The position numbers and the translations under genes were made by a program. 64,000 bases of DNA. Source: Verticillium longisporum. Lineage: Eukaryota; Ascomycota; Sordariomycetes; Glomerellales; Plectosphaerellaceae. Each line of letters starts with the position of its first letter. Within the stretch, counting starts at the first letter, position 1. The notes under the pieces are model-generated. The model searched no databases. It saw only the letters and a list, made by a program, of their open reading frames with translations, and was not told the DNA's origin. Of the stretch, positions 55,561-64,000 are shown in pieces. The DNA lies in NCBI GenBank assembly GCA_019188255.1, contig JAETXT010000004.1, positions 3,968,001 through 4,032,000 on the forward strand. Reading direction: 5' to 3'.

Positions 55561-56958
55561 ATGTCAGCTAAAGTAGAAGCCTTTTCCCTCACCTGCCCTG
55601 TTACTTTCCCCAGCCCTTCAACTCCCTTGCCAGAAGCTCTACATCGCTGGTCCGAAACCAATCTCGAGCATCCTGCCTTGATCATCACGCCAGAAAACGA
55701 GGCCGACATCGCCGCTGCCATCACTATTGCCCGAGAGAATGGCCTAAAACTTCTTCCCGCTGGCGGCGGCCATTCGACCTTTGTCCGTGTGACCCCGAAG
55801 ACCCTGTACCTCGACCTGAAGGCCTTCAACTCCGTCACCCTCATCAAACAGGCAGGCACCGTCCGCTTCGGCGGCGGGGCCATAACCGCCGATGTCACAA
55901 AGACCCTCGCTGCCAAGGGCTACTACATCCCTGCCCCAGACTCCAACGCGGTAGGCATGGTAGGCGCCCTCCTCGGCGGCGGCACCTCGTCTCTCAACGG
56001 TCTGCACGGCTTCATGGCTGAAAACGCCGTCTCCTTCCGCCTCGTAACGGTCGATGGCCGCGCGCGGGAGGTGTGCGACACAACCACCGATCCCGACGAG
56101 CGCGCGCTATTCCACACCCTCTGCGGCGCGGGCCACGGTCTCGGCGTCATAACGGCCGCCACGATGCGCGCCTATCCCGTCGCCGATCTGCGCCTGGCAG
56201 ACGGCAAGGTGTGGGCCCGCACGCTGATGTTCCCGCCTGCCGCTCTCGACACGGCCGTGACGACGTTTCTGAGCTTGCTGCCGCCGCCTGCGCCTCTTTC
56301 TGCGAGACTGGTCTTCGTGCGCGCGCCGCCGGGCTCGCCGGCTGCCGGGCAGCCGCTCATCATGGTGTCTGTCAGATATCTCGGCCCCGTCGACGATGCT
56401 GAAAAGGCAGCGGCCGTGCTGTCGTGCGCCGAAGTTCTGGAGAAGACGGTGCATGCCGAGACTAGCATGACGCGCATCGCTGACTTGCCGGACAGGTTGG
56501 ACGCGCTGAATGCGCACGGCGGATTCAAGGACAACCAGGCTGCGCAGCTGGAGAGACACAGCAGTGAAGCCATTGCTGAGAGTTTCGCCAAGTGGAGGGA
56601 CGTCACCGACAAGTACGATGATGCTAAATTTACCACGGTCGTGTTCTCAGGTTACAGGCCAAAAGAGCTAGCACAGGACAAAGAAGGATTCAAGAATCAG
56701 GAGAGAGGCAATGGGGTTCTGGTGGCGACGTGGTGTCACAACCAGAACACACGTCGGGACCTCTTGGGGCTCATGGAAGACGTCATGGAGGTCAGCCGAC
56801 GGCTGGATGGAACAAGTCCACGAACTCCACCCAATAATATGACGGATGCAACGAGGTTGGAAGAGATGTTTTCGCCACAGCAGATTGATCTCATGAGGAA
56901 GACGAAGCAGAGATGGGATCCGGAGGGTGTATTTTGGACTCCATACAAGGGCTTGTGA
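55561..56958 (+). CDS. FAD-linked oxidoreductase (PCMH/BBE type)
   Basis: Intronless gene of 465 aa. The FAD_binding_4 domain starts near residue 35: PALIITPENEADIAAAITIAREN, then LLPAGGGHS with His71, the usual position for covalent flavin attachment, then VGMVGALLGGGTSSLNGLHGF and the GAGHGLGVITAATMRAYPV motif. The C-terminal part ends with a short BBE-like piece (RKTKQRWDPEGVFW). The second covalent anchor Cys of classical BBE enzymes is not at the usual place, so a mono-covalent flavin is likely (inference). There is no signal peptide with this start. The frame extends in phase to an ATG at 55396 inside the loop of the upstream inverted repeat, which would add 55 residues; the inner ATG fits the family better. 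Substrate unknown. Confidence 0.85.
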   Translation: MSAKVEAFSLTCPVTFPSPSTPLPEALHRWSETNLEHPALIITPENEADIAAAITIARENGLKLLPAGGGHSTFVRVTPKTLYLDLKAFNSVTLIKQAGTVRFGGGAITADVTKTLAAKGYYIPAPDSNAVGMVGALLGGGTSSLNGLHGFMAENAVSFRLVTVDGRAREVCDTTTDPDERALFHTLCGAGHGLGVITAATMRAYPVADLRLADGKVWARTLMFPPAALDTAVTTFLSLLPPPAPLSARLVFVRAPPGSPAAGQPLIMVSVRYLGPVDDAEKAAAVLSCAEVLEKTVHAETSMTRIADLPDRLDALNAHGGFKDNQAAQLERHSSEAIAESFAKWRDVTDKYDDAKFTTVVFSGYRPKELAQDKEGFKNQERGNGVLVATWCHNQNTRRDLLGLMEDVMEVSRRLDGTSPRTPPNNMTDATRLEEMFSPQQIDLMRKTKQRWDPEGVFWTPYKGL

Positions 56959-58914
56959 TGACAATCCCTTCAAGAGAGCCTTAAGCTAGCGAAACCTGGT
57001 TCAGAGGTCCCATGCTCAACTAGCCAGTTCTTCAAAGGAATCGACGGTTGACGACTGCGCTGAAGGTAACACAGGCTTCGGGCAGCTCACACATCAGCTG
57101 GTATTTCTTCATCTGGCGACGAAAGTGTACTGAATCGACAAGAACTTTAAGCACGTTGCCACAAACGTAGATAGTGAATTCGAGTATTGGTAACTGGTGG
57201 TGCTGCTTTCCTGGACAAGTGTTGCTCTGGATCAGACGCTCGTCTTAGGTCTGCACCGTCGGCCAGGCTAGCTTGTATGATATATTCAGTTTACGTCCGT
57301 CTTAAATGGGTAATTACGCGGCCTACGGCTCCTGGTAGGTCGCCTAGGTTCGGCTCAGATGTGAAGACGGGCTGGTTGGCGCATCTCAATTGCCTCAGAT
57401 AACGGCAGAACGGGGGGCTCGTCTAGTGCTTCTTTTGCGCCAGACAAACCACTTAACAGGTAGGCTTCCGGCATTTACTGGATTGTCCGTGGGCACCCGT
57501 CATGATGCTAAGGTGATGGTCTTCGCGGCAGCTGTTGCATAGCTGGCCTTGCTGCCAATCACATGGCAGTGAGATTTGTCGTTGGAAAGGTATGCGCTCG
57601 TAAAGTGGCCGTCGTCCAGGAGAAACAATACAGCTTCAACATGAGCGATAACAGGACTCTTATTTCTGGCAAAAGAACCGCAAAATGGGACGAGGATTGA
57701 TTTTCAGCATGTCAGCTACAATCTGCCACTGCGTTCCGTAATGCCGTTTGAACGGCAGGGGAGGAATTGGCCACGAGAGACCTACCGTATATCGAGTCGT
57801 TGTTAGACGAACACTGCAAGCTTTAAGTTCTGCCATATTTACATGAAAAATTATTCTGGAGCTCGATTCATGGGACCAGCTTCTCACGTCTGCAATTAAA
57901 TCCAGGTACAACGATGCGAACCCAACAACTAACGTTCCTTTGGGAACAACTTTGCGTAGGACAAGCCTGCAAAGAAATAACAGCTTTCACATAATGAACA
58001 GAAAAACCAGCAGTCGGTTGTATTCCAATCAAACGAGGCCATAACGAGGCTAGGATGTGCTACGAAGGCGTCCCCTTATTGTACCGCGAAAGGCGAAAGC
58101 GAGGTCAGGTAAGATCAGTACTAGGACAGGGCATTGCTTCCACCACATATTGTTTGAGAAAAACTGCCCTATGCACGAATATTTCTTTGTCAAATCCTAG
58201 TTGCTCGTCATGGCTCCTTGTCTGAAACATGGCAGTGAACGCTGCCGCGGATCTGAGTAGTGAGGCCAATACTAATTGTTTGGTTGAAGGCCCAAGTCGA
58301 GAGTTCGAATATATGAAAGGTTTCGCAATTCGCTGAAGCCCTTTCAAGTCCTGCCAGGAAGGCAATCCCTTGCTGCCGTATGCCGGCTCGGGTACAGCAG
58401 CCGAACACCGCGATCATCCTCAAACGACAAGCAACGGGGTTTGCGTCTTGAAGCGGGAATACTCTGTTATGCCACGGCGCTGTGGGAACTCTCTGCTTCC
58501 TCATGTTCGCGCCGAGGTTCAGCAGGTCGTTTCATTCCACAAGAATCGTTCACGCGTCTCATAGGAGCCATACATCGCATGCAGGCAGGAAGCCTTATAG
58601 TCTCTGTGTAGGCTCCATATTGAGAACAACCCCAATACCTATATGACAATCCTACAATCGACTTACACCTGGTGGTCAGGCTTTTACCCCTAGTGATAAC
58701 GATCCTCGACCAGTCGACTCACAAGCCATGCACTGATCAGGGGTCTGGCGTTGTTGTAGCGGTGCCTGAGAGCAAGGCACAAAAGGTTTCATTGCATAGT
58801 AGCAAGGCGCAAGGAGTTCCGTTGCATAGTACGACTTGAAGCGGGTTCTGATGACTGGGAGGGCTCAGATTCGGATGGAGCGGTCGCGTGTTTGACGAAG
58901 GAGCATGAAATGGG
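56959..58914. other. 2-kb gene-poor region
   Basis: No recognised gene or RNA. Two imperfect copies of a ~32-bp unit (gcaaggc-caa-gg-tt-c-ttgcatagta) lie near 58773-58832. Confidence 0.4.
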
Positions 58915-60587
58915 TTGGAGGCTGTTGTTTCTCATTCAATCCTTGGTCCTGGAGCTGCTTCTCTGATCGGGCGTATTGCGACCGCACTTTACCTCACTCG
59001 GTACATACGCCGTGTCAGGAATTATGTCCTGAGACGAGAAGTGGCTGGGGCGCCTGCTGATGGCCCCGTCTCTGGCTACGATGATGGCTATTCTTGGGAT
59101 TGGTGGTGCAGGATCTTGAAGGGCACTGCATTATTGCAGGGCCTCTCTGCATCGAGGCTTCGTCATGACGACGATGACGCTGATGCTGTGGCGGGGCTGA
59201 TGCAGGCGATGGGTTACAGTGCGTGTGGACTGCCAACTGTGCTCTCCAGGCGAGGCAGGCCTGCCAACCTGCCTACCTTAGCCGCCAAGCCGATCGAGAT
59301 GCTTATCGCGCCACTGCGCAGGCCCCCGAGGCGGCTTCCACCAAGGTACTTAGGTACCTAAGGTAGGTACCTACTAAGGCACCGTAGGTAAGGTAGGTAA
59401 CCTGGTAGCGGGTGGTGCACGCTAATCACGTGATACTAGAGGCAAGGTAGCAAGGTGACAGAACAAAGGGCACCGCACGTGCATCCTTCCAGGTGGGGGC
59501 AAATCCTCAGCAACCAGATTCCTCAATCTCGCACCAATCCACCTGCTCGTGGCAGCCGAGACATCAGCCAAGCAGCCAATCTTAATCGAGCCATCGATAT
59601 GTCTCTGTCGCCCATCGATCCCAATCCTTTTTCCTCAATGGGTTTCACGGACCGGGAAGAACCATCTGTCCACAGCCGTCGGTCATCCCCTTGAACCTGT
59701 CAACTGGGAACAGAACACCCCCCCCTTCTCTCTTCTCGCGCAAGCTGTTCGACAGACTTTCATCTCTGGTGTCTGCGTTCTGGACTTGCTGGCGCATAAC
59801 GCTAGTTGCGATCAAGCGCTGAGAGTAAGCTGGCACCTCCAAGCAGTGGAGATTGCCATGGGGAGAGCCAGGGGTCCCTGTCTCGGACGAAGGTTTGCCT
59901 CCCACGTACTCCCCAACCCCGTCACCTGCTAGCCTGCTGACCCTGTTTAGGTCTCCAGTGTTGTAGGGCTCCAGACAGCTCTATCCCCCCTTTTCACACA
60001 CTCGACCCCCGCTCATCTGGTGACACATCTCTCCAATGGAAGTCAAACGCCCCGAATATGACGCCAAACCTATGGAGCTGACTCGGGCCACCCGCGCGCC
60101 CCCCTGCGTCTCCTTCGTCGTTTACCCTCCAGCCTGTCTCGCGCCGAGCTGACCCCTCGACTTTGAGGGGACACAGGCCATGGCTGTAATTGCCCCGTGC
60201 CCCACGGACCACCAAGGAAAAAAAGTCTACCGCCAAATAGGAACGCCTCCATCCCGCCTTGTTCCAGCCTGGGTGGGAAGTGCTGTGTGGTGGTGGATGT
60301 GCGAGTGCGGCGCGGTTCGTCGGCCAAGTCGCCAAGTTGGGTCTACCACCAAAGGATTCCGTGGCATCGCTGCAAGACGTCCTTGGCTTTTTCGCCATTC
60401 GACTCGTCACGCCCAAACCCTGGCAGATAACGAAGCCACGCCCGTCAGCAAACAGATCCAGGGGCGGAACTCGTCAACTACTCACGATTCTTCACTCCTG
60501 TTTTCGGTCGTCGTGGTTCTGTCAACTGCCTGTGCCTGTCTGTAACCTCCGTCTCTCTCTCTCTCCCCCGGACCGACGACCCCCAGC
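58915..60587. other. 1.7-kb region upstream of the glycosyltransferase-like gene
   Basis: A 148-aa frame (58915-59361) has no known relative and ends within a repeat of AGGTA/TACCT words, so I do not call it a gene. The rest is promoter-like and has a (CT)n tract at ~60552-60566 in the leader. Confidence 0.4.
59343..59408. repeat. Cluster of AGGTA/TACCT words
   Basis: About 65 bp made almost entirely of TAGGTACCTA, AGGTAGGTA and CCTACTAAGG units in both orientations. Same word family as at 15568-15685 and 16090-16115. Confidence 0.75.
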
Positions 60588-60602
60588 ATGCGATCAAGAT
60601 GA
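60588..60602 (+). promoter_or_regulatory. 4-codon uORF overlapping the main start
   Basis: ATG CGA TCA AGA TGA; its stop (60600-60602) overlaps the main ATG (60599-60601) as ATGA. This arrangement can couple termination and re-initiation, or the first ATG can be bypassed by leaky scanning. Confidence 0.6.
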
Positions 60603-62305
60603 CGACTTTCGAAAGCTGGCAACACAACGCTGCCGCTCTGCTCCCGACGCGGCGCCCGAGGCAATTGCTCATTCTGATCGGTGCCTTCCTGGTTACGTTG
60701 TTGCTCGTCTCCGTTAGCCTTGTATGTTCGCAATACTCTCTTGCCCTTCACCTCAGACTTTCGTCGTGATACCTACCAGGCCTGGACTGACCCCCCGCCT
60801 CTCCTCCACAGCAGAACTCAGAGACCAACTCCTGGCGAGTCCGACGACCATGGGCCACCGACGTCGATACGATACCCGTAGGCACGGTCAAGGGCGACGA
60901 CGCGATCGCGGAACCTAAGCGCATGCACATGGTCATTCCCGTCTCCAAGAGCGACCCGCGCTTCTGCAAGAACATGCTTGCTCAGACCATTCTCGGATAC
61001 CCCCGCCCGACCGTCGTCATGTGGGATCAAAAGTTCGACGATGACAGATACCTCGGCAAGGGATCGCATCTCGCCAAGATCTCCGGCACCCTGAAGTGGC
61101 TCGAGGACCCCAAGAACAAGAAGTACGACGACGATCTCGTCATCATGATTGATGCCTACGATGTCTGGTTCCAGCTGCCCCCCGAGACTCTCGTCGCCCG
61201 CTACCACGCGCTCCGGGCCGCCGAAGACAAGCGCATTGCCCAGCGCATGGGCAAGGCTTTCTCCCGTGAGAAGATCTCGTCCAAGGTCATCTTCTCGGCC
61301 AGTAAACGCTGCGGACCCAACGAAATCCGCAGCGTCGCTTGCTACCCTGTCCCCGAGTCGCCTCTGCCCAACGATATCTACGGTGCCGTCACCGATACCA
61401 TGGATGGTCCTTCCCAGTGGGCTGGCCTGCGCACCCGCCACCTCGTGTCGGGCTTCATCATTGGTCCTGTCAAAGACATGCGCCGCATCTTCCAGCGTGC
61501 CAACCGCAACATGGCCAAGTGTCTCGAGGGCGATCAAAAGGGCGACAAGTACTATCTCCCCAAGTGCCACAAGGGCTCAGACCAGAGCTTCTTCAACGAG
61601 ATGTTCGGCCAACAGGAGTACCACCGCGAGGTCATGCGCCGCCACCACCGCAACGCCTGGGACCGCTTCCTCGACGGCATGGTGCCTACGCGCCCTGGTG
61701 CCCCTCGCAGGCCACACAAGATTGAGACGCTCCTCATCGACGACCCCCTCAACCCCTCATTCGACCACCAGCTCATGAGCGATCCGGAGTACCACGTCGA
61801 TCAGCGCTACGAATTCGGCATCATGGTTGACCACTTCTCTGAGGTCTCTCACCAGACATCCAACGCTCTCCATGACACGACGTTTGTCAACCACAGCGCC
61901 CCTCTCGGTCCACAGGTGGACAAGCCTGCCCACGGACAGAAGATTATTTGCAGCCCCCGTGCGCCCATGCCGCGCGACCTCGTCGACAACACTGGCGGTC
62001 TCGAACTCTTTGCTGAACAGGGCCGCCCCCGCTGGGAACAGCTGCCGCTCTACAGCGACGTCTGCAACGGCGTCATCCCCGTTGTCGCACACCACAACTG
62101 GGTCAACAAGAAGCCCATTGACACCCTGTGGCCTTCCATGTGGTGGACAGGCCATGCCCGACAGCTGCTCGACGCACGACGTGCACAGGCGAAGGACGAG
62201 AATGAGCGCAAGCGCGTCGGCGGCGTCGACACGGACACGGGCAAGAGCCTGACGTGGGATGACCTGTGCCCGGCCGAGTGGGAAAAAGACGTCTTCTTGA
62301 ATTGA
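60599..62305 (+). CDS. Type II membrane glycosyltransferase-like protein
   Basis: Two exons, 60599-60721 and 60812-62305 (or 60815 with the second acceptor of ACAGCAG), giving 537-538 aa. Residues 1-21 are a short cytosolic basic tail, residues 22-41 one membrane helix (QLLILIGAFLVTLLLVSVSL), then a lumenal domain. The lumenal domain has MVIPVSKSDPRFCKN, YPRPTVVMW, KISGTLKWL and, at Asp155-Ala-Tyr-Asp158, IMIDAYDVWF, a D-x-x-D acid pair like the metal/nucleotide-sugar site of PLOD-type and related glycosyltransferases. HLVSGFIIGP and SDQSFFNEMFG are further conserved-type blocks. This fits a Golgi enzyme of a fungal family annotated as putative glycosyltransferase. Donor and acceptor are unknown. 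A 4-codon uORF touches the start codon. Single-pass topology argues against a channel or transporter. Confidence 0.8.
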
Positions 62306-63128
62306 TAAGCGATTGCATTGGACGCATGGGACGGACGGCCGGACCGGATGCATGAGAGGAGATGAAAGCGAGTTTTTCTTTTTTTTTTTTTAATCATGTT
62401 CATCATGACGGTGCTGTATTGGATACTGTAATAACGAAAGGTGTCGACGTCAGTCCCCCCGCCATGATGATCACGTCTGGAATGCAACATGACGCCGCAC
62501 GGAGTAGTGCGTGCCTCGGCGACAGTTGCCGACAAACAAAAATAGGGCGTTTCCCAGATTCTGGGGTCTTAGGGCTGGCGGGCTGGGCTGATCAAAGGGA
62601 ACATGGAGTTGCACCACATTCCAACAGACGTGGAGCGGATCGACGCTTGCTGACCATTCCCATACCGCGATCCACGTGCGATCATCGATGATGGACCGCT
62701 AGTTCAGGCAGACGCTGTGTGTAAGACAAGGGCCAGAATTGCGCCGCCTGCAGTGGTGTGACTAAAGAGGAGTGAGCGCCGTCGTCATGGGAAGGGCGCG
62801 CTGGGAGCTATATCACGATCGATGTTTCTCGTCTTTTAAGCTTCCCTTGGTGTCGTCCCCGCATCGGAATGCCTCTCGGAGACAATTCGCAGACTTGATC
62901 AACATTTTGCCGGCTCGAAACGGGATTCACTTCGTGGCTTGGCTTTCTGCATTACTTTTTAAAGTCTCTCCTCGTTGTGCGCAACCTGATTCTTCCACCA
63001 TCGTGCCAAAACATCGGTCGGTGCCAGACAAAGCATCGCCATTCTCAACCAAAGTCTGCCTACCGTCGACACTCAAGCACGAAACCCTAGCAAAAGACGA
63101 CCAGAAAAGAAAAGAAAAGAAAAGAAAA
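62306..63128. other. Intergenic, with T-run and AAAAG repeat
   Basis: Contains a poly-T run near 62374-62391 downstream of the glycosyltransferase-like gene and an (AAAAG)n repeat at about 63104-63128 that ends directly at the next ATG. No gene seen between. Confidence 0.5.
63104..63128 (+). repeat. (AAAAG)n repeat touching the start codon
   Basis: Five near-perfect AAAAG units followed by AAAAATG. Being in the 5' leader, a change in unit number could alter translation initiation. Confidence 0.85.
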
Positions 63129-63757
63129 ATGTCTGCCCCGGCAGCCCAACCCATTCTCACAACCCTCACGGGCTCCTGCCACTGCCGCGCAACCCGCTAC
63201 GTCCTCCGCCTCGCCCTCCCCCTGACCGCCCACGCCGTGACGCCCACGCAGCGCAGCTCCCGGCCGACAAGCCGTGCGTCTACCGCTGCAACTGCACCGT
63301 CTGCCACAAGGCCGGCCTGCTGCACGTGCGGCCCGCGTCGCCGCCCGACGACTTTGCGCTGCTCGCGCCGCGGGACCTCGGCGCGCTGGGCGCGTACCAG
63401 CCGCGCGGGCCGGGCGAGGCCAACACTTCCTTCTTCTTCTGCCGGACGTGCGGCGTGCGGTGCTTTTCGTTCAAAGGCCAGGGGGAGGTCGTGGCTGTTG
63501 ACAAGGCAGAGGTTGGGATGGAGGGGGCGGGGACGGTTGAGGTGTGGCGGCCGAAGAAGACGACTTGGACGACGGAGGGGAAGGCGAAGTCCTATCTCAG
63601 CGTGAATGGCCAGTCGATCGACTGGGGGCAGGAGGGCGCTGATCTGAGGGTCTGGTGGGAGGAGGGCAAGATTCTGTATCTGGATTGCCTTGAGGCCGGG
63701 CCGGATGGGAGGGAGAGGCCGAGGTATGAGAGGCCGCATGAGGGAGGGTGTTACTAG
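63129..63757 (+). pseudogene. GFA / CENP-V-fold gene with frame disruption or odd intron
   Basis: The N-terminal frame from ATG 63129 has the first zinc motif of the GFA family (LTGSCHCRATRY). The second zinc part (CVYRCNCTVCHKAGLLHVR) and the rest (FFFCRTCGVRCFSF, VNGQSIDWGQEGADLRVWWEEGKILY) are in the -1 frame and end at 63757. Reading through in one frame fails. A 56-nt intron 63201-63256 (weak donor GTCCTC, acceptor GCGCAG, CTGACC branch) would join the frames exactly (ATRY to LPADKPC) but would remove the usual segment LRLALPLT. A one-base indel in this C/G-rich stretch is the other explanation. GFA-fold enzymes bind zinc through four to seven cysteines and act on glutathione-linked aldehydes or related compounds; all Cys motifs are present. 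Typed as pseudogene for caution; an intact spliced gene is possible. Confidence 0.6.
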
Positions 63758-64000
63758 GTTTTTTGCTTTCCAGTCTTGGCGAGTATCATACTCGGACTCG
63801 TTTCAAGCTTTGGTGTAGGGAATCAGCTGGTTCGTGCAATACTGCGAGTTAGGGCATTCACACACAAATCGAAGCTCGAATCATACCCATCAAATGCCGT
63901 GGCTGATCGAGGCAAAGCAACGAGCCCAAAGTCTCTCGCCTTGATTCAAGTGAAATTTTGAAATGAAATGCATAAACAGAAAGTATCATTCAAAACGCTA
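63758..64000. other. Window edge, no gene recognised
   Basis: 3' flank of the GFA-like gene with no supported feature. Confidence 0.5.

Noticed and set aside
58915..59361. 148-aa frame before the glycosyltransferase-like gene
   Set aside because: No relatives recognised and it ends in the AGGTA repeat cluster.
1..64000. CRISPR arrays, operons or prokaryotic defence genes
   Set aside because: Introns, 5S and tRNA type and RIP show a fungal nuclear segment; no regularly spaced repeats with unique spacers were seen.

Overview
The window looks like a nuclear segment of a filamentous ascomycete, most likely a Sordariomycete. Supporting signs are short GT-AG introns (about 47-107 nt) with CTAAC/CTGAC-type branch sites, intron-bearing tRNA genes, a dispersed single 5S rRNA gene, AT-rich blocks almost free of CpA/TpG (the footprint of repeat-induced point mutation, RIP), and gene families typical of such fungi (EGH16/GAS1-like, Asp f 4-like, Zn2Cys6 regulator, CmcJ-like oxygenase). 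I cannot name the genus from sequence reading alone.

Layout: 1-10 kb carries two oxygenase-type genes side by side (CmcJ/GA4-desaturase-like and isopenicillin-N-synthase-like), an archaemetzincin, a CAD-type zinc alcohol dehydrogenase, a nicotinamide-nucleotide-adenylyltransferase-like gene interrupted by an in-frame TAG, and the succinate dehydrogenase assembly factor SDHAF4. 10.5-19.7 kb holds a large minus-strand Rxt3-domain gene (two long reading frames joined by one intron) and a divergent Zn2Cys6 transcription factor, separated by a 4 kb regulatory-type gap. 20.8-26.5 kb holds two tRNA-Glu genes, a minus-strand gene with a hydrophobic C-terminus, a small putative mitochondrial protein and a seven-helix membrane protein. 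26.5-30.3 kb is gene-poor and contains an F-box relic.

31.3-50 kb is the mobile part. Two copies of one ~3.1 kb RIP-mutated transposon lie in opposite orientation at 31.3-36.3 kb and 46.9-50.0 kb. Both have related terminal inverted repeats and 8-bp target duplications (hAT-like). The first copy was later invaded by a nearly intact, non-RIPed pogo/Fot1-type element with a TA target duplication; the second copy preserves the empty site. Between the two copies lie an OBAP/DUF1264 gene, an EGH16/GAS1-like secreted protein gene, two MITE-like elements, a damaged FAD-oxidase gene and a tRNA-Pro. Next to the second copy lie a 5S rRNA gene and a second tRNA-Pro.

50-64 kb returns to ordinary gene space: an Asp f 4-like secreted protein, a second FAD-linked oxidoreductase with a perfect 40-bp inverted repeat just upstream, a type II membrane glycosyltransferase-like protein with a 4-codon upstream ORF, and a GFA/CENP-V-fold gene with a frame problem. 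Apart from the transposons, the genes do not form an obvious pathway; I see no polyketide synthase, NRPS or terpene synthase backbone. No new defence or conflict system was recognised. The most informative signals are the nested, dateable transposon insertions with RIP, the broken reading frames, the 40-bp inverted repeat and the shared upstream block of the tRNA-Pro genes.
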